DNA of 64,000 bases from NCBI RefSeq assembly GCF_014698015.1, contig NZ_JACXBS010000003.1, positions 1 to 64,000 of the forward strand. The letters are read 5' to 3'. The notes beneath the pieces are model-generated. The model was not told the DNA's origin, did not search any database, and was given only the letters and a program-made list of their open reading frames with translations. Below are positions 1 to 7,111 of the stretch, one piece after another. Every line of letters starts with the position of its first letter. Within the stretch, counting starts at the first letter, position 1. This DNA is from Kocuria sp. cx-455 (lineage in GTDB: Bacteria; Actinomycetota; Actinomycetes; Actinomycetales; Micrococcaceae). The translations under genes and the position numbers were made by a program.

Positions 1-116
1 GTGGTTATAGCGTGGGGGAAACGCCCGGTCCCATCCCGAACCCGGAAGCTAAGACCCACAGCGCTGATGGTACTGCACCCGGAAGGGTGTGGGAGAGTAA
101 GACACCGCCGGAACAC
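1..116 (+). rRNA. rrf: 5S ribosomal RNA, 5' end cut by the window edge
   Basis: The stretch carries the conserved 5S core: GGGGGAAACGCCCGGTCCCA near the start, then CCGAACCCGGAAGCTAAG, GATGGTACTGCA and GGGAGAGTA. The closing strand near 103-113 (ACACCGCC) pairs with GTGGTT at the very start, so only about four or five 5' bases are missing. As the last gene of a typical rrs-rrl-rrf operon it places the window immediately downstream of an rRNA operon read left to right. Confidence 0.95.
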
Positions 117-127
117 ACATCAACAGT

Positions 128-163
128 TGAGGGGATGCACACCCACGGGTGAGCATCCCCTCA
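128..163 (+). terminator. rRNA operon terminator hairpin
   Basis: Perfect 11-bp inverted repeat: TGAGGGGATGC (128-138) pairs with GCATCCCCTCA (153-163). The 14-base loop contains a small nested ACCC/GGGT stem. It lies a dozen bases after the 5S RNA, as expected for the end of the rRNA transcript. The downstream tract (ACACATTTAACA) is only weakly T-rich. Confidence 0.8.
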
Positions 164-187
164 ACACATTTAACACCCACAAGTCAG

Positions 188-211
188 GGGGCACCAAGTA
201 GTTGGTGCCCC
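188..211 (+). terminator. Second hairpin behind the rRNA operon
   Basis: Perfect 10-bp stem GGGGCACCAA / TTGGTGCCCC with a four-base loop (GTAG), 25 bases after the first hairpin. Tandem terminators are common after rRNA operons. There is no clear T-run, so the role as a back-up terminator is inferred. Confidence 0.6.
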
Positions 212-536
212 TCACCTGCATTTAACCACCCAGCCCCGGGCTGGTGAGTGCGTCGGCGGCAATCATCGGATCCCCATGGCCTGCCGGGACTGCCGCGCCG
301 GTGGGTGATATTCGAATGCTGGAGTCCCGGCGTGGCCATCGAAATCGGCACTGAGTACTGCCTACCCCGTGCCCGAGTGCGTCCCTGCGCGTCGTCAACT
401 GCATGTAAGCCTGGTGTGTATGCTCTCGACAAGAGGGACCGCGCCCATGCCATGCGCTTGACCGCAGAACACGGCCTCCACAACGAACCGTGAAAGCGAT
501 GGACGCAGTACCTCGGTGACCCGAAGGGACATGTAC
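212..536. other. Intergenic stretch with no recognisable gene
   Basis: About 325 bases between the rRNA terminators and the acetoacetyl-CoA synthetase gene. Open frames here are short and resemble nothing I recognise. A small inverted repeat CCAGCC/GGCTGG sits at 230-244. It presumably contains the promoter of the downstream gene; a TATGCT at 419-424 is a possible -10 element, but no convincing -35 partner is visible. Confidence 0.5.
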
Positions 537-2552
537 ATGAGCACCGAAACGTCGCCTGCCAACCACGAGCGCAAGCTCTTGTGGACTCCCTCGGAGGAAT
601 CCGTCCGCGAGTCCGGGATGTACGACTTCGCGTCGTACGTGGAACGGATCCACGGAATCAAGGCCCCCGATTTTTCATCGCTTCACGCATGGTCGGTGGA
701 TCACCTCGCCGATTTTTGGCGGGCCGTGTGGGATTACTTCGAGGTCATTGCCTCCGAACGCGGGGACGAGGTGTTGATGGGGGAGACGATGCCGGGGACG
801 CAGTGGTTCCCGGGCGCGCGGTTGAACTACGCAGAGAATTCGTTGCGGGCCGCAGCAACGCGTCCGGATGGCGTTGCCATCATTGGCGAGTACGAGGATG
901 CCCCGGCTCGCCACATCACCTGGGCCGAGCTGGAAGCTCAGGTGGCATCCGTGGCTCAGCGGTTGCGCGAACTGGGAGTGAAACCGGGGGACAGGGTGGC
1001 CGGGGTGCTTCCGAACATTCCCGAGACAGTTGTGGCCCTGTTGGCCACCGTTTCCGTGGGAGCAGTGTGGTCGGTGGTCAACACGGACTTCGGACCGGCC
1101 GGCGTGGCCGACCGATTCGGGCAGATCGAACCCAAGATCCTGTTCACCGTGGATGGGTACACATTCGGCGGCAAGCTCAGGGACATGACGGACTCGTACG
1201 CTCCGCTGCGAAACGTGTTGCCCACCGTGGAGCAGCTGATCGTGATTGATCAGCAGCCCCGTGGCACCGTGGGTGAGCTGCCCGGTGACGCCCTGCGTTA
1301 CTCGGACATCATTAAGGAACGTGCCGAGCCGCACTACGAGCAGGTACCGTTCGAGCACCCCCTGTGGATCCTTTACTCATCCGGAACCACCGGCAAGCCC
1401 AAGGGAATTGTGCATTCCCACGGTGGCGTGACACTCGAATTCCTCAAGGCCCTGGGGCTGCATGCGGGGCTGGGCCCCACCGATGTTGCGTATTTCGCCG
1501 TGGCCACCACCTGGATGGTGTGGAACATGTCCGTGGGCATCCTCCTCACGGGCGCCACCATCATCACCTACGACGGCGCTCCCACCTTCGGCGGCCCACA
1601 GAAATCCTTGGAACTGGTGGCCAAGAACAAGGCCACGTTCTTCGGCACGGGCGCGGGTGTCCTCACCATGATTGAGCGATCGGGCGTGGTCCCCAACGCC
1701 CACCAGGACTTCTCCAGCCTGAAGTCCATCCTGGTGACGGGCTCCCCGCTTCCCGACACCACGTGGGACTGGGTGTACGCATCCGTCTCGGAGGACGTGC
1801 GGCTCGGGTCCGACTCCGGCGGAACGGACATCACGAGCGCCTTCATGGGTTCCAACCCTTACCAACCCGTGTATCGCGGCGAACTGCAAGGCCCGTATTT
1901 GGGGGCGGACGTTCAAGCGTGGAACGCTCAGGGTGAACGGGTGTGGGACGAGGTGGGCGAAATGGTTGTCACCAAACCGCTGCCGAGCATGCCGGTGTTT
2001 TTCTGGAACGACCCTGACGGATCTCGTTATCGAAGCGCGTATTTCGAGGTGTTCCCCGGCGTGTGGCGTCATGGGGATTGGGTCACACAATTGACCAGCG
2101 GCCCGTTCGTGGTTCACGGCCGATCGGATTCCACCATCAACCGAGGGGGTATCCGCATGGGCTCCGCGGACATCACCCAGGTGGTGGACCAGGTGGCCGG
2201 AGTGTCGGCGTCCATGGTGATCGGTGCCGAGCTGGCAGGAGGTGACTACTACATGCCCCTCTTTGTGGTTCCGAACCCCGGAACAAAGCTTTCGGATGAA
2301 TTGCGAGCAACTATCGTGGCGGCCATCCGGGAACGGATATCGCCGCGTTACGTACCGGATGAAATCATTGAGGCGCCGGCTGTCCCCAGGACTCGAACGG
2401 GCAAATTACTGGAGATCCCGGTCAAGAAATTGTTCCAAGGCGCGGATTCCAGCAGTCTCAATCGTGCCACCGCCGAGGACACCGAGGTTCTCGACTGGTA
2501 TGCCCGAACCGCCCGTGAGTACACGGAACGGCAAACGCGCCCGGCACGGTGA
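537..2552 (+). CDS. aacS: Acetoacetyl-CoA synthetase (acetoacetate--CoA ligase)
   Basis: ANL-superfamily adenylating enzyme of 671 aa, the usual AacS length. It activates acetoacetate (or related short keto acids) to the CoA thioester in the cytosol. The N-terminal ACAS-type segment is followed by the P-loop YSSGTTGKPKG (about residues 280-290), the hinge motif GRSDSTINRGGIRMGS, and the C-terminal RTGKLLE segment with the catalytic adenylation lysine near residue 623. The ATG at 537 is preferred because GAAGGG lies 8 bases before it; an ATG at 531 and a GTG at 516 are in frame but badly spaced. The gene stands alone, convergent with the flavoenzyme gene that follows. Ketone-body or polyhydroxyalkanoate use is possible but not shown by context. 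Confidence 0.92.
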   Translation: MSTETSPANHERKLLWTPSEESVRESGMYDFASYVERIHGIKAPDFSSLHAWSVDHLADFWRAVWDYFEVIASERGDEVLMGETMPGTQWFPGARLNYAENSLRAAATRPDGVAIIGEYEDAPARHITWAELEAQVASVAQRLRELGVKPGDRVAGVLPNIPETVVALLATVSVGAVWSVVNTDFGPAGVADRFGQIEPKILFTVDGYTFGGKLRDMTDSYAPLRNVLPTVEQLIVIDQQPRGTVGELPGDALRYSDIIKERAEPHYEQVPFEHPLWILYSSGTTGKPKGIVHSHGGVTLEFLKALGLHAGLGPTDVAYFAVATTWMVWNMSVGILLTGATIITYDGAPTFGGPQKSLELVAKNKATFFGTGAGVLTMIERSGVVPNAHQDFSSLKSILVTGSPLPDTTWDWVYASVSEDVRLGSDSGGTDITSAFMGSNPYQPVYRGELQGPYLGADVQAWNAQGERVWDEVGEMVVTKPLPSMPVFFWNDPDGSRYRSAYFEVFPGVWRHGDWVTQLTSGPFVVHGRSDSTINRGGIRMGSADITQVVDQVAGVSASMVIGAELAGGDYYMPLFVVPNPGTKLSDELRATIVAAIRERISPRYVPDEIIEAPAVPRTRTGKLLEIPVKKLFQGADSSSLNRATAEDTEVLDWYARTAREYTERQTRPAR

Positions 2553-2629
2553 TTCGGGCGCTGTGACGCCCGCTCGGTACGGCGGCGCACCGAGCGCCGT
2601 CGACCGAGCGATTACCCGGGAAATGAAGT

Positions 2630-2674
2630 GCTCCCCTGGTGCGAACCGAAGAATCCGGCGCGCACCAGGGGAGC
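2630..2674. terminator. Bidirectional terminator between convergent genes
   Basis: Perfect 14-bp inverted repeat, GCTCCCCTGGTGCG (2630-2643) with CGCACCAGGGGAGC (2661-2674), loop of 17 bases. It lies between the ends of aacS (plus strand) and the flavoenzyme operon (minus strand). No T-run is obvious on either side. Confidence 0.65.
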
Positions 2675-2701
2675 AACCACGGTGGGCGGTAAGACGCCGA
2701 G

Positions 2702-4378
2702 TCAGGAAATGACCTTCCCCGGATTCAAGTTGTTTCCGGGATCCGTGCTGGAAAACAGCGCACGCATGAGGTTCGCGCCCTCCGGGGAGATGTCCTGCGC
2801 CATCCATGGCTGGTGTTCCAGGCCCACACCGTGGTGGTGGGAGAGTGTTCCTCCATTGTCGATGAACGCCTGCTGGATAGCGTTCTTGACGGTGTGGTAT
2901 TCGTCGTACGGGTTCTCGTCGTCATAGACGTAACCGAACGTGAAGTACAGGCACGCCCCGGAGTGATAGGAATGGGACATGTGCGACATGATCCATCCCT
3001 TCTTCCCCAGCGATGCGTAAGCGCGTTCCGCGGCGTCGTAGACGGCCTTGTGCACGGTGGTGAGTTTGGACCACGGAGCAGCGGTTTCGGACACGTCACC
3101 CACGGTGTCCTGCTCGAGCAGGAAGTCACGCAGGTAAGGGGTGTCGAATTTCTTCTGGTCGTACAGGGCACCGGGACCTGAACCGAGCACAATGGCTCCG
3201 TTCTTCTTGGCGATGCCGGCCACCGCCTTCTTGCGTGTCTCCACGTCCTTGGGTGAGCCCTCGAAGCACACGTAGGAGATGCACATGTCATCCGTGTCCC
3301 AACCGCGCTTTCGCATGATGGCCCACAGTGCGTCCTGGCCCTTGGCCGCGAGCTTGCCCTTGCGCGACGTCGGCTTCTTCTGCGTCGCGAGCGAGAACGC
3401 TGTCTCATGGGCGTCCGAGATCCGCGCGAAGGTGAGCGGGATCTCGGCCTCCGTGAATTGCCGGACAGCGGTGAGCGCCTGCTGCCACGTGGGGTACATG
3501 TACGCGATGACCTGGTGCTTTTCCGGCAGCCGGTGCACGTGAACGGTCAGTTCCGTGATGATGCCCAGCCGGCCCTCGGAGCCGATGATCATCTCCCGCA
3601 GGCTCGGACCGGTGGAGGTTGACGGCAACGGACGCAGCACCACGGTGCCCGTGGCCCGGACCATGCGCAGACCGCGAATAATGTCCGCGATGTCCCCGTA
3701 CTTGTCCGATTGCATGCCGGAGGAACGAGTCGCCGCCCAGCCACCGAGGGTGGAGTACGTGAACGAATCGGGGAAGTGGCCCAGGGTCCAACCGCGGGCG
3801 TTGAGTTGCTCCTCCATGTCGGGACCGAGAACGCCGGCTTGAATGGTGGCGAGCCCGGAGGTCTCGTCGATGGCGAGAACCTTGTTGAGCCGCCCCAGGT
3901 CCACGGAGACAATGCACCGCTCCTCCGACGGATCCGGTTGCAGGCTGCGGGAAATGCTGCTGCCGCCACCGAAGGGAATGAGCACCAGATCGTGCTCGAC
4001 GGCCGCGCGCATGAGGGCCGCAATGTCGTCTTCGGTTCCGGGATAGACCACGACGTCCGGGACGCGGTGAAAATCGTTGCGCAGAGTCTGCAGGAGCTCC
4101 ACCACGGATTTGCCGGCCCAGTGGATCACGCGCAGTTTGTCGTCGGTACTGACGTTGTCCGCTCCGTTGATCTCGCGCAGCAGCTCAAGAACATGGTCCG
4201 GAGCCTGGGACACGGGGACGCGCGCGGTCGCGAAGTCCACGGTGTCCCGCTCGCGCGGTCGCAGGGTCACTCCGATGGCTTCCTTGACGAAAGGAGCAAA
4301 GGCGGGCTTGTTCTCGTAATTGAAGAAAACGCCTTCTTCGCCCCAGCCCCACCATTTCTGGTGTTTCACATGTGCCAC
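2702..4378 (-). CDS. FAD-dependent alkyl-DHAP synthase-like oxidase (AGPS family)
   Basis: 558-aa flavoenzyme of the vanillyl-alcohol oxidase/FAD_binding_4 type. The FAD-binding stretch runs from VVVYPGTEDDIAALM to IPFGGGSSISRSL (about 109-146). AGPS-typical features are visible: an N-terminal KWWGWGEEG, the segment YSTLGGWAATRSSGMQ (209-223) followed by KYGDI, and a C-terminal TLSHHHGVG with a triple histidine at about 514-516. In known alkyl-DHAP synthases this His-rich loop is essential for swapping the acyl group of acyl-DHAP for a fatty alcohol. Those features argue against a simple lactate or glycolate dehydrogenase. It is the last gene of a leftward operon, 29 bases after the acyltransferase and behind an SDR reductase, and a fatty-acyl reductase lies in the divergent set. 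An ether-lipid role is inferred. Confidence 0.82.
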   Translation of the reverse strand: MAHVKHQKWWGWGEEGVFFNYENKPAFAPFVKEAIGVTLRPRERDTVDFATARVPVSQAPDHVLELLREINGADNVSTDDKLRVIHWAGKSVVELLQTLRNDFHRVPDVVVYPGTEDDIAALMRAAVEHDLVLIPFGGGSSISRSLQPDPSEERCIVSVDLGRLNKVLAIDETSGLATIQAGVLGPDMEEQLNARGWTLGHFPDSFTYSTLGGWAATRSSGMQSDKYGDIADIIRGLRMVRATGTVVLRPLPSTSTGPSLREMIIGSEGRLGIITELTVHVHRLPEKHQVIAYMYPTWQQALTAVRQFTEAEIPLTFARISDAHETAFSLATQKKPTSRKGKLAAKGQDALWAIMRKRGWDTDDMCISYVCFEGSPKDVETRKKAVAGIAKKNGAIVLGSGPGALYDQKKFDTPYLRDFLLEQDTVGDVSETAAPWSKLTTVHKAVYDAAERAYASLGKKGWIMSHMSHSYHSGACLYFTFGYVYDDENPYDEYHTVKNAIQQAFIDNGGTLSHHHGVGLEHQPWMAQDISPEGANLMRALFSSTDPGNNLNPGKVIS

Positions 4379-4407
4379 TGCCGTGTGACCTCTTTCCTCG
4401 GGGGTGT

Positions 4408-5247
4408 TCAGTCCTGAATCTTGTTCCGATTCGAAGCGTACAGTGCGCGAACCGCCGCTTCGATGCGTTCGTTGAACCCCGTGACTGTTTCGTTTCCGCG
4501 TGCTCGCAAGGGTGCTCCCACCGCCACGACCACGGGTGGCCTACCGGGACGAGGCCAGCTGGAGTCCTTGGGCATGGCCTCGTGAGCGCCGATCAACGCC
4601 ACGGGAACCACGGGAACCTCGAGTGAGTGGGCCAGGCTGGCCGCGCCCACCTTGAAGGGTGCCATCTTGCCGGTCTTGGAACGCGTTCCCTCGGGGAAGA
4701 TCAGGATGGGTATTCCCGCGGCCAGCAACTTCTTGGACAGCCCGCGGTTGGCGCCGGTTCCGGTGCGGTCGATCGGGAAGGCATTGAAAATCAGCTGCGT
4801 GAACAGCTTCTTGTACCACGCCGTGAAGAAGTAGTCGGCGGCCACACCGGTGGCCAAATCACGGGAGATGTAGCGGGGTACGCCGCTCATCACGAGCGGC
4901 GCGTCCAGGTGGCTCGAATGATTGGCCACCACCACGCACCCGCCCTTGACCCCGTAGGCGGCGGGATCCACCACGTCGGTGCGGGTGATCAGGCGGTTGA
5001 CCAGGCCCTTGAAAAAAATGGTCTGCGCACTCTTCCGAGCAATCCTGCGACCCACATGTGTGTAGTAGGCGGTGCCCACCTTGGCGGAATCTGCAGGCGG
5101 AGCGGGGGGCGCGGGGTCGGCCTGGGCCACGGGCCCCTCGAGCGACTCCATGATCTGGGGACGTTCAATGGGCTGGCGAGGTTGCTTGCCGCGCGGGCGG
5201 TTGTTCCCTTCGCGGGGAGCGTCGGACGGCTTGTTGTCGGATGCCAT
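4408..5247 (-). CDS. 1-acyl-glycerol-3-phosphate acyltransferase-like protein (PlsC family)
   Basis: 279-aa LPLAT-superfamily acyltransferase. Block I NHSSHLD (about 109-115) holds the catalytic His-Asp pair and block III FPEGTRS (184-190) binds the glycerol phosphate. The first 60 or so residues are a basic, proline-rich, probably disordered extension not needed by the family. It starts 4 bases after the SDR stop codon and ends 29 bases before the AGPS-like gene, so the three are very likely cotranscribed. Family members acylate lysophosphatidate; in this context it could acylate DHAP or alkyl-glycerol phosphate. The actual acceptor cannot be read from the sequence. Confidence 0.85.
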   Translation of the reverse strand: MASDNKPSDAPREGNNRPRGKQPRQPIERPQIMESLEGPVAQADPAPPAPPADSAKVGTAYYTHVGRRIARKSAQTIFFKGLVNRLITRTDVVDPAAYGVKGGCVVVANHSSHLDAPLVMSGVPRYISRDLATGVAADYFFTAWYKKLFTQLIFNAFPIDRTGTGANRGLSKKLLAAGIPILIFPEGTRSKTGKMAPFKVGAASLAHSLEVPVVPVALIGAHEAMPKDSSWPRPGRPPVVVAVGAPLRARGNETVTGFNERIEAAVRALYASNRNKIQD

Positions 5248-5251
5248 GGGA

Positions 5252-6034
5252 TCAGGCCGCCTTCTCGCGCTTGCGTGCCCCGGAGACCTGACGTGAGATC
5301 CAGCGCACCGCGGGGCGCGGAAGGTGGCGCAGGGCCGTGTACACCGCCTTGTAGCGTGCGGCGGGGATCGAGAGGATCTTGCCCCGGGCGACGTCGTCGA
5401 GGGCCTTGTCCGCGACGACGTCAGCGGTGAGCCACATGAAGTTCGGGATCGAGGACCCTGCGATACCGGCGCGGCTGTGGAACTCCGTGCGCACCCAGCC
5501 CGGCAGAACCGCGGTGACCTGCACTCCCGTGCCGTGCAGCTCGACCGCCAGGGACTCTGTCATGGAGGTCACGTAGGCCTTGATGGCTGAGTACTCACCC
5601 ATGGTGACGCACCCGGCAATGGAGGCGATATTGACGATCCACCCCGTGCCGCGCTCAGTCATGGAACGGCCGGCGGCGCCGGACAGCAGAGCCACGGCGC
5701 GGCACATGACATCCATGCCCGCATCGTGCGGGGAGAAATCCTCGGCCAGGAAGGGGGTGCCCACCGAGAATCCGGCGTTATTGATGAGGAGGTCCACGGG
5801 ACGAGTCGTGTCCGCGAGTCGTTGGGCCACCCGTTCCACATCATGACGGTCGGACAGATCCGCCGCCATGACGTCCACATGAATGCCGTGCTCACCGGTT
5901 AATGCCTCGGAAACTTCTCGAAGTCGATTTTCATTGCGGGCCACCAAGATCAGGTTGAAGCCCTTGCGGGCTAACGAGCGTGCGAACGCGGCTCCCAGGC
6001 CTGACGTTCCACCGGTCACAAGAGCGGTAAGCAT
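5252..6034 (-). CDS. Short-chain dehydrogenase/reductase
   Basis: 260-aa classical SDR. The nucleotide-binding TGGTSGLG (7-14), NNAG (85-88), the active-site Ser in NIASIAG (Ser138) and YSAIK (Tyr148/Lys152) are all intact. A GTG at 6049 would add five residues, but the ATG at 6034 gives the usual MLTALVTGG start. It is first in the leftward operon SDR - acyltransferase - AGPS-like enzyme, the position where a reductase for the keto group of acyl- or alkyl-DHAP would fit; that substrate is an inference. The upstream region is shared with a divergent gene and holds a small inverted repeat. Confidence 0.85.
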   Translation of the reverse strand: MLTALVTGGTSGLGAAFARSLARKGFNLILVARNENRLREVSEALTGEHGIHVDVMAADLSDRHDVERVAQRLADTTRPVDLLINNAGFSVGTPFLAEDFSPHDAGMDVMCRAVALLSGAAGRSMTERGTGWIVNIASIAGCVTMGEYSAIKAYVTSMTESLAVELHGTGVQVTAVLPGWVRTEFHSRAGIAGSSIPNFMWLTADVVADKALDDVARGKILSIPAARYKAVYTALRHLPRPAVRWISRQVSGARKREKAA

Positions 6035-6048
6035 GCCACTAAGATACA

Positions 6049-6063
6049 CTACGGTAGGCGTAG
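6049..6063. promoter_or_regulatory. Candidate operator in the divergent lipid promoter
   Basis: Inverted repeat CTACG-N5-CGTAG between the divergently transcribed SDR and ferritin-like genes. On the minus strand a possible -10 (GTATCT) lies next to it, close to the SDR start codon. A TetR regulator is the last gene of the rightward set, so this is a plausible binding site, but the arms are only 5 bp and no second copy was recognised. Confidence 0.3.
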
Positions 6064-6125
6064 CGATTTGTGTTCATGACCCCCCACGAGCACGCGCGTT
6101 CGCCCCGAATTATCGAGGAGGGACA

Positions 6126-7013
6126 GTGGCAGAGGAGTCCTACCTGGCATTGCACCGAAAGGGCAGGCTCTACGGGCCCACGGACCAGGACCTTGTCCTG
6201 CGAACCCCCTTTGAGGTCCAACAATTCACCATCGACGCGCAGGGCAGTCTGCGCGCAGAAATTGATACGAACGCCTTTCGGAACAACCCGTTGAGCCCCC
6301 AACGGCTCCGGGTACTGCGCTACCTGTGGGAGATCGAACGGTCCACCATGGGTCAGATCCGCCACGTGGTGGTCGGCTACACGAATAAGGAATCGCGAGT
6401 CGCCGCGTTCCTCACCACGTGGGCGTACGAGCGCCACTGGATCGCCGATGCCTATCAGGCCGTCCTCGAGGCTCACGGGGTGGATCTCTCCGATCCCGTG
6501 GACCAGGGCCACCAGTTCCTGGAGCGTGTCGAGAAGTCGCTGGACAACCTGGCACCCATGATCGATTCCGTGTGGACCAATCTTTTCGGCGAGGATGTCG
6601 TGGCCGGGTACATGGCGCGTGGCTGGTCACGCGAAGCCAGTATGCGTGCCGCGCTCGCCGCGTTCGACGCCGTCGCGAGCCACCCGGAGCTCTCGGCTCT
6701 TCTGGAGCGCGTGGCCGAGATCAAGACCGTCCATGAACGGTTCTTCGCCGCGGAGACCAGTGAACGGGGGCGGCACTCACCACGAGCCGCCGCATTCGCC
6801 CGTCGCTACGTGAAGAACGGTTTCAACCCCCTGCGACCGGCGGGTACCTCCAGGAAGAGCTTCCGGGAATTCATTCGGCACGTGTGCCCCACCGTGCGGG
6901 AGACCCGCCTGCTGCTGCACCGCGCGGACGATCCGTTGCAGTACTCGCCGGGGACGGCCGGTACGGAACCGCTGCGCCGAGCCCTCGAACGTGACCACGT
7001 GGTGAACCGCTAG
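6126..7013 (+). CDS. Ferritin-like protein with lost metal ligands (pseudo-enzyme)
   Basis: 295-aa helical protein that aligns by eye with the diiron protein encoded at 9374-10189. The aligned segments are LWEIERST, WAYERHWIADAYQAVLEAHG, MARGWSREAS and LLERVAEIKTVHERFF. Of the six ligands in the partner, Glu71, Glu170 and His203 are kept, but the second-helix ExxH has become Arg103/Ile106 and the last Glu is Lys200. A normal diiron centre is therefore unlikely. The GTG at 6126 is chosen because GAGGAGGGA precedes it at a good distance; the open frame reaches further back only by overlapping the divergent SDR gene. A structural or regulatory partner for the intact paralogue is the favoured reading. 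Confidence 0.7.
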   Translation: MAEESYLALHRKGRLYGPTDQDLVLRTPFEVQQFTIDAQGSLRAEIDTNAFRNNPLSPQRLRVLRYLWEIERSTMGQIRHVVVGYTNKESRVAAFLTTWAYERHWIADAYQAVLEAHGVDLSDPVDQGHQFLERVEKSLDNLAPMIDSVWTNLFGEDVVAGYMARGWSREASMRAALAAFDAVASHPELSALLERVAEIKTVHERFFAAETSERGRHSPRAAAFARRYVKNGFNPLRPAGTSRKSFREFIRHVCPTVRETRLLLHRADDPLQYSPGTAGTEPLRRALERDHVVNR

Positions 7014-7111
7014 GCTCTTTTCTGAATTGATGGATCCCAGGGCCGGTGACTACCCGGTCTGATCTCCACGCGACAATCATGCCCGAACATTCCTACATCC
7101 GGAGGAACCCG

